Of a stretch of DNA of 64,000 nt, positions 51,652 to 60,362 are shown piece after piece. How positions within the stretch are numbered: the stretch's first letter is position 1; the number at the start of each line of letters is the position of its first letter. A program made the position numbers and the translations under genes. Source of the DNA: Candidatus Rokuibacteriota bacterium (GTDB lineage: Bacteria; Methylomirabilota; Methylomirabilia; Rokubacteriales; CSP1-6); contig QHSX01000049.1 in the NCBI GenBank assembly GCA_003221695.1, forward strand, positions 1 through 64,000, read 5' to 3'. The notes below the pieces were generated by a model that had not been told where the DNA came from, searched no databases, and saw only the letters and a program-made list of their open reading frames with translations.

Positions 51652-52852
51652 CCCCAAGCGTGTTGTCCTCGCGTACTCGGGCGGCCTCGATACCTCGGTC
51701 ATCCTTCGCTGGCTGATCGAGCGCTACCGCTGCGAGGTCGTCGCCTTCTGCGCCGACCTCGGGCAGGGCGAGGAGCTGATCCCCATCCGCGAGAAGGCGC
51801 TCCGGACCGGCGCGTCGGCCGTACACGTCGTGGACCTGCGCGAGCGCTTCGTCCGCGATTTCATCTTCCCGATGCTGCGCGCCAACGCCGTGTACGAGGG
51901 TGCCTACCTCCTCGGAACCTCGATCGCGCGCCCGCTTATCGCCGCGGCGCAGGTGGAGCTCGCGGCGACGGAGGGGGCGGATACGGTCGCCCACGGCGCG
52001 ACGGGAAAGGGCAACGACCAGGTCCGCTTCGAGCTGACCTACGCCGCGCTGGCGCCCCACCTCCGCGTGATCGCCCCGTGGCGCGAGTGGGAGCTCACCT
52101 CGCGCAGCGCGCTGATCGAGTTCGCGAAGCGCTACGACATCCCGGTGCCGGTGACGCCCGAGCGCCCGTACAGCACCGACCGCAACCTCTTCCACTGCTC
52201 CTACGAAGGCGGGGTGCTCGAGGACCCGTGGGCCGAGCCGCCGGCGAAGATGTTCCAGCTCACCCAGGATCCCGAGGCGGCGCCCGACGTGGGCGTGCCC
52301 GTCGAGATCGATTTCGAGCGGGGCGACCCGGTGGCGGTGGGCGGCGAGCGGCTCGGCCCCGTCCCGCTGCTCACCCGCCTCAACCGTCTGGGCGGCGAGC
52401 ACGGGATCGGGCGCGTCGACCTCGTCGAGAATCGGTTCGTCGGAATGAAGTCACGGGGCGTGTACGAGACGCCCGGCGGCACCATCCTGCACGTCGCACG
52501 CCGGGCGCTCGAGTCGCTCACGCTCGACCGCGAGATGCTCCACCTGCGCGACGCCCTCGTGCCGCGCTACGCCGAGATGATCTACTACGGCTTCTGGTTC
52601 TCGCCCGAGCGCCAGGCGCTCCAGACCTTGATGGACGAGTGCTCGCGGGACGTCACCGGCACGGTGCGGCTCAGGCTCTATAAGGGCAACGTCAGCGTCG
52701 TCGGCCGACGCTCCCCGCGCTCCCTCTACCGGACCGACTTCGCCACGTTCGAGGCGGACACAGTCTACCGTCAGCGGGACGCCGAGGGGTTCATCGCCCT
52801 GAACGCGCTCCGCCTCAAGATCCGGGCCCTCCGCGACCGCACCGGTCCCTAG
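51644..52852 (+). CDS. argG: Argininosuccinate synthase
   Basis: '[18 protein letters not shown]', '[14 protein letters not shown]'. Confidence 0.97.
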   Translation: MSSPKRVVLAYSGGLDTSVILRWLIERYRCEVVAFCADLGQGEELIPIREKALRTGASAVHVVDLRERFVRDFIFPMLRANAVYEGAYLLGTSIARPLIAAAQVELAATEGADTVAHGATGKGNDQVRFELTYAALAPHLRVIAPWREWELTSRSALIEFAKRYDIPVPVTPERPYSTDRNLFHCSYEGGVLEDPWAEPPAKMFQLTQDPEAAPDVGVPVEIDFERGDPVAVGGERLGPVPLLTRLNRLGGEHGIGRVDLVENRFVGMKSRGVYETPGGTILHVARRALESLTLDREMLHLRDALVPRYAEMIYYGFWFSPERQALQTLMDECSRDVTGTVRLRLYKGNVSVVGRRSPRSLYRTDFATFEADTVYRQRDAEGFIALNALRLKIRALRDRTGP

Positions 52853-52902
52853 TGCGGTCCCGTGCGGCGAGTGGCCGAGACTCGTTGGAGGCTCCCTAGA
52901 CC

Positions 52903-53634
52903 GTGCGCATCGACGTCGTGCTCACCGCCGACGCGGTGGCCCCCGGGCAGCTCGACGGCACCGCTGCGCTCGTCGTCGACGTGCTGCGGGCCTCGACGAC
53001 CATGATCACCGCGCTCGCCCACGGCTGCCTCTCGATCACGCCGGTCGCCGACCCGGCCGAGGCCCGGCGCCTGGCAGCGGCCGAGGGACCCGACGGTGCC
53101 CTCGCCGCGGGTGAGCGCCGCGGCGAGCCGGTTCCCGGTTTCGACCTCGGCAACTCACCCGTCGAGTTCGCGCTCGAGCGTGTCCGCGGCCGGGCCGTCT
53201 ACTTCACGACCAGTAACGGCACCCGGGCACTTCTCGCGGCGCGCCAGGCACGGGCGGTGGGGGTGGCCGCCTTCGTCAACCTGAGCGCCGCGGCGCGCTG
53301 GGCGGCCGGGCACGGGCTGGACGTCGTCGTCGTGTGCGCCGGCGAGCGGGGTGGACGCTCGCTCGAAGACCACGCGTGCGCCGGCCTTCTCGTGGAGAAG
53401 ATCCGGGCCGCCGCTCGGCGCGCCGCGCCGAGCCCGGCGGCGCTCGCGGCGCTCGCCGTGGGCCGGCGCTACGCCGGGGACGTGACGCGTCTGCGGGACC
53501 ACTCGCCCTGGGCGCGGCGGCTGGTCGCCGCCGGACGGGGCGCCGACGTCACCGCGTGCCTGCGCCTGGACACGACCGCACTCGTCCCGGTCTACCTCCC
53601 GAGCGTTGACAAGGTCGTTCCCGGATGCGGATAA
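52903..53634 (+). CDS. comB: Probable 2-phosphosulfolactate phosphatase (ComB family)
   Basis: 'VVDVLRASTTMITALAHG', 'LGNSPVEF', 'TTSNGTRAL', 'CAGERGGRSLEDHACAGLL'. Confidence 0.85.
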   Translation: MRIDVVLTADAVAPGQLDGTAALVVDVLRASTTMITALAHGCLSITPVADPAEARRLAAAEGPDGALAAGERRGEPVPGFDLGNSPVEFALERVRGRAVYFTTSNGTRALLAARQARAVGVAAFVNLSAAARWAAGHGLDVVVVCAGERGGRSLEDHACAGLLVEKIRAAARRAAPSPAALAALAVGRRYAGDVTRLRDHSPWARRLVAAGRGADVTACLRLDTTALVPVYLPSVDKVVPGCG

Positions 53635-53635
53635 T
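53606..53635 (+). promoter_or_regulatory. Candidate sigma70-type promoter TTGACA-N18-GATAAT within the 3' end of comB
   Basis: Perfect -35 hexamer and near-perfect -10, 37 nt upstream of pgsA start. Confidence 0.65.
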
Positions 53636-53671
53636 ACTCCCGCCATTCGGCGTTGTGGACGGAGCCGCTGC

Positions 53672-54241
53672 GTGAATCTTCCCATCGGGCTGACCCTGAC
53701 GCGCATCGTCGCGGTGCCGCTGCTCATCGTGTTCCTGATCTCCTCGTCGCGCGTCCACGCGGTGATCGCCGCGGCCATCTTCATCCTGGCCGCGATGACC
53801 GACTGGGCCGACGGGGTGGTGGCGCGCCGGCGCAACCAGGTGACGACGCTCGGTACGCTCCTTGACCCGATCGCCGATAAGCTGCTCGTCGCTGCCGCGC
53901 TCGTCTCGCTCCTGGCGATCGACAAGATCGAGGCGTGGATCGTCGTGGTGATCGTCGGGCGCGAGCTCGCGGTGACCGGGCTTCGCGCCGTCGCGGCCTC
54001 CGTCGGGGTGATCGTGCCCGCCTCGCGCCTCGCGAAGTGGAAAACGGTGAGCCAGTACGTGGCGATCACGATGCTGATCATCGAGAAGGGGTTCGATCCG
54101 CCCCGTTTCCACATCGCCGCGGCCACCGTCCTCTGGGTGGCCCTCGGCTTGACCGTCAGCTCGGCGGTGGACTACTTCTACCGGTTCTTCCGCAAGGCCG
54201 ACTACCGCGCGATTGTGCCGGGCGAAGAACGCTGGTCGTGA
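53672..54241 (+). CDS. pgsA: CDP-diacylglycerol--glycerol-3-phosphate 3-phosphatidyltransferase
   Basis: 'NLPIGLTLTRIVAVPLLIVFL', 'DWADGVVARRRNQVTTLGTLLDPIADKLLVAAAL'. Confidence 0.95.
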   Translation: MNLPIGLTLTRIVAVPLLIVFLISSSRVHAVIAAAIFILAAMTDWADGVVARRRNQVTTLGTLLDPIADKLLVAAALVSLLAIDKIEAWIVVVIVGRELAVTGLRAVAASVGVIVPASRLAKWKTVSQYVAITMLIIEKGFDPPRFHIAAATVLWVALGLTVSSAVDYFYRFFRKADYRAIVPGEERWS

Positions 54242-54840
54242 GCGGCGCCGTCGCGGTCGTCGCCGCCTACGTGATCGGCGCGGTCCCGGTCGGCTTCCTC
54301 ATCGCGTGGGCGTTTGGCGTCGGTGACATCCGCCACCATGGCAGCGGCAATATCGGTGCGACGAATGTTCTAAGAACGGCCGGACGGTTCCCGGCGCTCC
54401 TCACGCTGTTCCTTGACATCGCCAAGGGCTATGCGGCCGTGTGGGTCGGCGGACGCCTGACAGGCGGCGACCCCGCTCCCACGGCCGCGTGCGCGCTGGC
54501 GACCGTCGTCGGCAATTGCTGGTCGATCTTCCTCGGATTCCGCGGGGGCAAGGGCGTCGCGACGGGTCTCGGCGCGCTCCTCGGCATCGTGCGGTGGGCG
54601 GTCGTCCCTGCGATCCCCGTCTGGCTCGCGGTCGCGCTGACGACCCGCTACGTGTCCCTCGGATCCATCCTCGGCGCGGTCTGCGTCCCGCTCGGCGCGC
54701 TGCTGCTCGGGTACCCTCGGCCCTTCGTGCTCGCCTCGCTCGTCGTCACGGCCCTGATCATCGCGCGCCATCGCGAGAACATCACGCGCCTCCTCGCGGG
54801 GACGGAGCGGAAGCTCGGCGACAGGCGGAGCACCGCGTGA
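54238..54840 (+). CDS. plsY: Glycerol-3-phosphate acyltransferase PlsY
   Basis: 'YVIGAVPVGFLIAWAFGVGDIRHHGSGNIGATNVLRTAG', 'FRGGKGVATGLGALLG'. Confidence 0.94.
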   Translation: MSGAVAVVAAYVIGAVPVGFLIAWAFGVGDIRHHGSGNIGATNVLRTAGRFPALLTLFLDIAKGYAAVWVGGRLTGGDPAPTAACALATVVGNCWSIFLGFRGGKGVATGLGALLGIVRWAVVPAIPVWLAVALTTRYVSLGSILGAVCVPLGALLLGYPRPFVLASLVVTALIIARHRENITRLLAGTERKLGDRRSTA

Positions 54841-55829
54841 CCGTCGCCATCCTCGGCGGGGGAAGCTGGGGCACGGCGCTCGCGATCCATCTCGCGAAAA
54901 ACGCGGGCGCGGTCCGGCTCTGGGCGCGCGAGCCCGAGGTCGTCGAGGGGATCCGGGCGCGCCGGCGGAGCCCCTGGTATTTGCCCGACCTGGACATCCC
55001 GGCCAGCGTCGCCGCGACGACGGATGCCGCCGAGGCGGTCGACGGGGCGTCGCTCGTGGTCGTCGCCGTGCCCAGCGAGTTCTTCGCCGCGACGCTCAAG
55101 AACGCAGGCCTCCTCCCCGACGCGGCGCCGATCGTCACGGCGACGAAGGGTTTCGAGCCCGAGCGCCACGTGCGCATGAGCGAGGTCGTGAGCGAGCAGT
55201 TCCCGCGCGCGCGGGTCGCGGCACTGTCGGGGCCGACCTTCGCGCGCGAGGTCGCGCTCGGCCGGCCCACGGCGGCGGTGATCGCCTCACGCGACGACGC
55301 GCTGGCGGCGACGCTCCAGCGCACGCTCGGCTCGCGCGAGTTTCGACTCTACGCGAACCGCGACGTCGTCGGCGTCGAGACGGGCGGGGCGCTGAAGAAC
55401 GTGATGGCGATCGCGACGGGCCTCGTCGACGGGCTCGGCCTCGGCGAGAACGCGCGTGCCGCGCTCATCACACGGGGGCTCGCCGAGATGACGCGGCTCG
55501 CCGTCGCGCTCGGCGCGGCGCCCGCGACCCTGTCGGGACTTGCCGGTCTGGGCGACCTCGTCCTCACGTGCACCGGGAGTCTCTCGCGCAACCGCCAGCT
55601 CGGTATCGCGCTCACGCGTGGCGAGACGGTCGCCGCCGTCGAGCGCGAGACCCGCATGGTCGCCGAGGGGGTGCGGACCGTCACCTCGGCGCTCGCGCTC
55701 GCGCGTCGCCACACCGTGAGCATGCCCATCTGCGAGGAGGTGGGCGCGGTGCTCTTCGAGGGCAAGGCGCCGGCGGACGCGCTGGCCTCGCTCCTCGGCC
55801 GGCCGCTGCGACGCGAGGAGGAGCAGTAG
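54837..55829 (+). CDS. gpsA: NAD(P)H-dependent glycerol-3-phosphate dehydrogenase
   Basis: 'VAILGGGSWGTALAIHLAKN', 'LSGPTFAREVALGRPTA', 'ALKNVMAIATGLVDGLGLGENARAALITRGLAEM'. Confidence 0.96.
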   Translation: MTVAILGGGSWGTALAIHLAKNAGAVRLWAREPEVVEGIRARRRSPWYLPDLDIPASVAATTDAAEAVDGASLVVVAVPSEFFAATLKNAGLLPDAAPIVTATKGFEPERHVRMSEVVSEQFPRARVAALSGPTFAREVALGRPTAAVIASRDDALAATLQRTLGSREFRLYANRDVVGVETGGALKNVMAIATGLVDGLGLGENARAALITRGLAEMTRLAVALGAAPATLSGLAGLGDLVLTCTGSLSRNRQLGIALTRGETVAAVERETRMVAEGVRTVTSALALARRHTVSMPICEEVGAVLFEGKAPADALASLLGRPLRREEEQ

Positions 55830-55904
55830 TGCCGGTCCGACTTATGTCGCCGTACTTCTCGTTGGAGGATCGCTCGGTGGGCGCCGGGGGTCACCACGTT
55901 TCGA

Positions 55905-55972
55905 GCGCGGGCTTTGCCCGCGCAATCCGATCTAGGGGAGGTTTCGGAGGGGGCCGTCGAGGCCCCCTCCGA
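55905..55972 (+). other. Two consecutive hairpins between gpsA and galT
   Basis: GCGCGGGC-TTT-GCCCGCGC (55905-55923) and TCGGAGGGGGCC-GTCGA-GGCCCCCTCCGA (55944-55972); galT ATG at 55984. Confidence 0.8.
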
Positions 55973-55983
55973 CCGAGGTAGCG

Positions 55984-56982
55984 ATGCCCGAGCTCCGAAA
56001 GGACCCGGTCGTCGGCCGCTGGGTGATCATCGCCACCGAGCGGGCGCAGCGGCCCTCCGACTTCGCCGCGCAGCCGGTGCGGCCGGTCGGCAGCGAGTGC
56101 GTCTTCTGCGAGGGCAACGAGCACAAGACCCCGCCCGAGATCCTCGCCGCTCGGAGCGCCGCGAGCCGCCCGAACGAGCCCGGATGGTCGTACCGGGTCG
56201 TGCCGAACAAGTTCCCCGCCCTCCGGATCGAAGGCGAGCTCGAGCCGACGGGCGAAGGGCTCTTCGACCGGATGAACGGCGTCGGCGCCCACGAGGTCGT
56301 GATCGAGGCCCCCGAGCACACCGCCTCGCTCGCGACGCTCCCGGTGACGGCCGTCGCCGACGTGCTCGGCGCCTTTCGCGAGCGCCTGCGCGATCTCAAG
56401 AAGGATCCGCGCCTCGAGTACGTCCTCGTGTTCAAGAACCACGGTGAGCCCGCCGGCGCGTCGCTCGAGCATCCCCACTCGCAGCTGATCGCGACGCCGA
56501 TCATTCCGATCATGGTCGCCGAGGAGCTGGCGGGCGCGGCCCGGTACTTCGAGCTGAAGGAGCGATGCGTGTGGTGCGACATCCTGCGACAGGAGCGGCG
56601 TGGCGGCCGGCGGACGATCGTCGAGGCCGGCGGCTTCGTCGCGCTCGCACCGTTCGCGCCGCGCTTCCCCTTCGAGACGTGGATCCTTCCGGCCGTCCAC
56701 CGGGCGGGGTTCGACGAGTCCGGCGTGGACGAGCTGCGCGGGCTCGCCGGCCTCCTGGGCGACTTCCTTCGCCGGATGAACCGCGTGCTCGGGGATCCCC
56801 CGTTCAACTTCATGCTCCACACGGCGCCCCTCCGTGGCGGCGAGCTCGAGTCGTTCCACTGGCACCTCGAGGTGATCCCGAAGCTGACGCGCGTGGCCGG
56901 GTTCGAGTGGGGCAGCGGCTTCTTCATCAATCCGGTGCCTCCCGAGGACGCGGCCGAGGCCCTGCGGGCCGGCACGGGTTGA
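55984..56982 (+). CDS. galT: Galactose-1-phosphate uridylyltransferase
   Basis: 'ELRKDPVVGRWVIIATERAQRPSDF', 'FCEGNEHKTPPEI', 'NHGEPAGASLEHPHSQLIATP', 'FHWHLEVIPKLTRVAGFEWGSGFFINPV'. Confidence 0.94.
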   Translation: MPELRKDPVVGRWVIIATERAQRPSDFAAQPVRPVGSECVFCEGNEHKTPPEILAARSAASRPNEPGWSYRVVPNKFPALRIEGELEPTGEGLFDRMNGVGAHEVVIEAPEHTASLATLPVTAVADVLGAFRERLRDLKKDPRLEYVLVFKNHGEPAGASLEHPHSQLIATPIIPIMVAEELAGAARYFELKERCVWCDILRQERRGGRRTIVEAGGFVALAPFAPRFPFETWILPAVHRAGFDESGVDELRGLAGLLGDFLRRMNRVLGDPPFNFMLHTAPLRGGELESFHWHLEVIPKLTRVAGFEWGSGFFINPVPPEDAAEALRAGTG

Positions 56983-57008
56983 TCCGTGATAGGATGTGCC
57001 GCTGTGGC

Positions 57009-57045
57009 GCGGGAATAGCTCAGTGGTAGAGCACGACCTTGCCAA
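57009..57045 (+). pseudogene. Truncated tRNA-Gly(GCC) 5' half
   Basis: GCGGGAATAGCTCAGTGGTAGAGCACGACCTTGCCAA: 37 nt identical to 59075-59111 of the intact tRNA-Gly, then divergence with a rough match to its 3' end. Confidence 0.92.
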
Positions 57046-57120
57046 TCCCGTGTCTCCCTATTGATTCTCCGCGGGAAGCGCGCTTTCCGTGGGCCGGTGT
57101 GCCCGCTGTGTGCACGCCCC

Positions 57121-57426
57121 TCACGGCGCTGAAGCCCTCGTGCGACGCCGGAGCGGGATTACCTTCTTCGGTTCCATTTGGTCAGCAGCGGCGCTGAGCC
57201 GCCTCGCTGCCTCCGCGCGGTCCTCCGCCGGTACGATCCGATAGCGACGGTAGATCGAGTCCGTCTTCCGCCCGAACATCACCAGGGCCACCTCCCGCCG
57301 GATGCCGAGGTTGTCATAGAGCCGAGCGGCCTCGCGGCACGTGTCGTGGAAGACGAGCTTCAGGATGTCCGGCCGGCCCAGCTCGGCCGAGTGGACGACG
57401 GCGCTCAGGCGGCACACGGGAACCAC
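57121..57426 (-). pseudogene. Degenerate C-terminal fragment of a tyrosine recombinase/integrase
   Basis: 'FHDTCREAARLYDNLGIRREVALVMFGRKTDSIYRRYRIVPAEDRAEAARRL' aligns to the integrase pattern 'FHDLRRTAARNL...GV...GHKT.SVF.RY.IV...DL..AARRL'; no N-terminal/core part. Confidence 0.78.
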
Positions 57427-57467
57427 GACACCTTACCTTCAGCGAGAGTCTTTCAGACGACGCGAAG

Positions 57468-58292
57468 TCAACTCCGGAGCAAGCCACCGGCTCGCCGAGA
57501 GAACGGGTGCGCGAGCATCCAGAAGAGCGCTCCGGACCTCGGATCGCGGAACTCGGGCAGCCCGATCGTCATCGCCTCATGGCCGGCCACGGGTTGAGCG
57601 CAGTAGGTACCGAAGAGGCGATCCCATAGCGGCACGGTGTTGCCGAAGTTCGTGTTGCCCTCGACGGCAAGCACCGAGTGATGCACGCGGTGCATGTCCG
57701 GGGTCACCACGAAGAGCCTGAGGACGCGGTCGAGGGCGAGAGGAAGGCGAACATTTCCGTGGGTGAAGAGGTTCGTCGCGCTGACCAATGTCTCAAACGC
57801 CAGCACCGCCGCGGCCGGGAGGCCGAGTATCAGGACGACCGTGATATTGATGGCGGTAAACGCAAAACTCTCGAGGGGATGAAACCGCAGGCCGGTGCTG
57901 AGGTCGAGATCGAGATCGGCGTGGTGCACCTGGTGGAAGCGCCACAGGACGGCCACGGCGTGAAAGACCCGGTGTGCGAAGTAAGAGATCACATCCAGGA
58001 TCACCATGGACACGGCGATCGACAGCCAGTGGGGCAACGCGACGTTGTTCAGGAGGCCCCAGCCACGTTCGCTAGCAAGCAGCGCCGCCCCGACGGTGAG
58101 GATGGGGGACAGCGATCGGAGCAGCAGGGTGCTGAGTACGCCGAGCGCGAGGTTATCGAGCCAGCGACCTGCCGTCGGCCACGTCGACGTCCGACGTGGT
58201 GCCGCCGCTTCCCAGAACGCCAGCAGCGTGAGGGGCCCGAAGAACGCGACGCTCCGGATGACCTGTTCGTGGCTCAGGAGGACCGTGTCCAC
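57468..58292 (-). CDS. Sterol desaturase/fatty acid hydroxylase family protein
   Basis: Membrane protein with His boxes 'HRVFH', 'HQVHH', 'HRVHH'. Confidence 0.9.
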   Translation of the reverse strand: MDTVLLSHEQVIRSVAFFGPLTLLAFWEAAAPRRTSTWPTAGRWLDNLALGVLSTLLLRSLSPILTVGAALLASERGWGLLNNVALPHWLSIAVSMVILDVISYFAHRVFHAVAVLWRFHQVHHADLDLDLSTGLRFHPLESFAFTAINITVVLILGLPAAAVLAFETLVSATNLFTHGNVRLPLALDRVLRLFVVTPDMHRVHHSVLAVEGNTNFGNTVPLWDRLFGTYCAQPVAGHEAMTIGLPEFRDPRSGALFWMLAHPFSRRAGGLLRS

Positions 58293-58337
58293 CTTCCGCC
58301 GTCCCGGCCGAAGGACCCGCCACGTCGGGAAGGAAGA

Positions 58338-58544
58338 TCAGGGCTCGTGGCGTCGCCGGTTGGTCTCGCGTCGCTTGCGCCACCTGCGGCCGAGGCCGAT
58401 CGCGCCTGCCACGGCACCGCCGACGCCGAGAAGGGTCAGGGTACCTGGTTCGGGAACCCCAACGGGTACCGTAGCCAGGGCTGGCCCTGCGGAGAGCACC
58501 ACGCCGCACAGAATCACCGCGGTCAGTACAGCTTTTTGCCGCAT
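58338..58544 (-). CDS. Very short PEP-CTERM protein (68 aa)
   Basis: Signal peptide MRQKAVLTAVILCGVVLSAGPALA followed almost directly by 'VPEPGTLTLLGVGGAVAGAIGLGRRWRKRR'. Confidence 0.85.
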   Translation of the reverse strand: MRQKAVLTAVILCGVVLSAGPALATVPVGVPEPGTLTLLGVGGAVAGAIGLGRRWRKRRETNRRRHEP

Positions 58545-59074
58545 CTGGCCCTCCTCTGCTGCCCGAGCGAGTCACAAGTGCCGAGTGAGGCCTAGGCAAG
58601 ACGGATGCCACGGCGTCAACAGTCCGAATTCATTGGGGAGCTGTCCCGACCACCATGAAGACTCTTTCAGAGAACCTGCAAGGTTCTTGCGTAAACGGTA
58701 CAAGCATCGTGCAGCCGCGCGCGAGCCCTTGATGGTTCCACTCTTCAGTGAGGACATCGGTGGGTCGGCCAGGACGCATCGTGTGTAAATGAAGCTGAGG
58801 AGCACCACCCGACTTCTGCGCGCGGACAGGGCGACCTTGTACCTCGGTCAGCAGGACGCGCAACTGCGATATCGGCCGGCGGACCTCGTGGCAAGAGAGG
58901 AAGTTGCAGACTATTCGACCGATTTTTCGCCGATGCATGACAAGGATATTGAAACGCTCACCGCTCGGCGCCGGGTCGGACCTCTGAAGTGCACCATAGG
59001 CGCCCGAAAATACAGCCGTGGTACGATCCCCAAATGGTTGGGATTCCGAAGCTGTGCTAGAGTGCGCGAGGCGG

Positions 59075-59149
<75 letters not shown>

Positions 59150-59182
59150 TCCCTAGCACCGTTTCTCCTGGGCTCACGTCGG

Positions 59183-59258
59183 GGCGGCGTAGCCAAGTGG
59201 CCAAGGCGGAGGTCTGCAAAACCTCTATTCAGCGGTTCGAATCCGCTCGCCGCCTCCA
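59183..59258 (+). tRNA. tRNA-Cys (anticodon GCA), CCA encoded
   Basis: GGCGGCG...AGAGG-type anticodon arm GAGGTCTGCAAAACCTC, T-loop TTCGAAT, CGCCGCC TCCA. Confidence 0.95.
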
Positions 59259-59333
59259 TACCCACCAGCGCACCCACCACGGCGAGTCACCCCTCGAAGA
59301 AAGCGCCGCGATGCGGTGACGACGTCGTGAGTC

Positions 59334-59419
59334 TGGTAGGGGCGGCAGGATTCGAACCTGCAAGTCCTTTTGGGACAAAGGCTTTTAAGGCCTTCGCGTT
59401 TGCATTTCGCCACGCCCCC
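59334..59419 (-). tRNA. tRNA-Leu (anticodon TAA), CCA encoded
   Basis: Reverse complement GGGGGCGTGGCGAAATGCAAACGCGAAGGCCTTAAAAGCCTTTGTCCCAAAAGGACTTGCAGGTTCGAATCCTGCCGCCCCTACCA; class II variable arm. Confidence 0.95.
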
Positions 59420-59560
59420 GTGATGTTCCCAACGACTTCTGTTTACGGCCCTCGAGTTTAGAATGCAATGCCTCGGCGTGTCGACAACCGGCGCACACCA
59501 GTCACGAAGGCCGTGAGTGGCCCCAGAGCCTCCCGTCGCGCCGTGCTATCCTGAAAAACC

Positions 59561-60352
59561 GTGATCAGCTCTCCCGGTGCGATCGCGTTCCAACTCGGTC
59601 CCGTCGTCATCCGCTGGTACGGGATTCTGATGGCGACGGCGATCGTCGCCGGCCTCTGGCTCGGCCACCGTCAGGCCAAACGCGAGGGCCTGCCGGCCGA
59701 TGACATCATCAGCTGCGGTCAGTGGGCGATCCTCGCGGGCCTCGTGGGGGCGCGGCTCTACGAGGTCGCGTTCAACTGGGACTACTACGGCCGGTATCCG
59801 TGGAAGATCGTCGCGGTCTGGGAAGGCGGCCTCGCGATCCACGGCGGGCTGATCCTGGGCCCTCTCGTCGGCGCGTGGCTCGCGTACCGCTGGAGGCTTC
59901 CGGTCCTGCGCGGCCTCGACGTGGCGGCGCCCTCGATCGCGCTCGGCCAGGCGATCGGGCGCTGGGGGAACTTCTTCAACGAGGAGGCCTACGGCAGTCC
60001 GACGGACCTGCCGTGGAAGCTCTACATCTCGCCGCCGCACCGCCAGCTCGGCTACGGCCAGTACGAGTACTTCCACCCGACCTTCCTCTACGAGTCGATC
60101 TGGAACCTCGTGGTGTTCGGGCTTCTCGTCGCCTGGCTCCGCCCGCGACTCGCCGGCCGCCCCGGCGCGCTCTTCTTCAGCTACGTCGGCCTCTACTCGG
60201 TCGGTCGCTTCGCCATCGAGGCGCTCCGGCTCGACAGCTTCTGGCTCGGCGCCTACCGCGTGCCGCAGCTCGCGAGCATGCTCGGAATCATCGTCGCGGT
60301 GGCGGGCGTCGCCTGGGTGAGCCGCCGCGCGTCGACGCTCGTCGCCAGCTAG
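59561..60352 (+). CDS. lgt: Prolipoprotein diacylglyceryl transferase
   Basis: 'IRWYGILMATAIVAG', 'GGLAIHGGLILGPLVGAWLAYRWR', 'ALGQAIGRWGNFFNEEAYG'. Confidence 0.96.
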   Translation: MISSPGAIAFQLGPVVIRWYGILMATAIVAGLWLGHRQAKREGLPADDIISCGQWAILAGLVGARLYEVAFNWDYYGRYPWKIVAVWEGGLAIHGGLILGPLVGAWLAYRWRLPVLRGLDVAAPSIALGQAIGRWGNFFNEEAYGSPTDLPWKLYISPPHRQLGYGQYEYFHPTFLYESIWNLVVFGLLVAWLRPRLAGRPGALFFSYVGLYSVGRFAIEALRLDSFWLGAYRVPQLASMLGIIVAVAGVAWVSRRASTLVAS

Positions 60353-60362
60353 CCCGGCGCCG

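Noticed and set aside
58572-58938. Short minus-strand ORFs in the gene-poor part of the relic segment
   Set aside because: Overlapping frames, no RBS and no recognisable family; probably non-coding or decayed.
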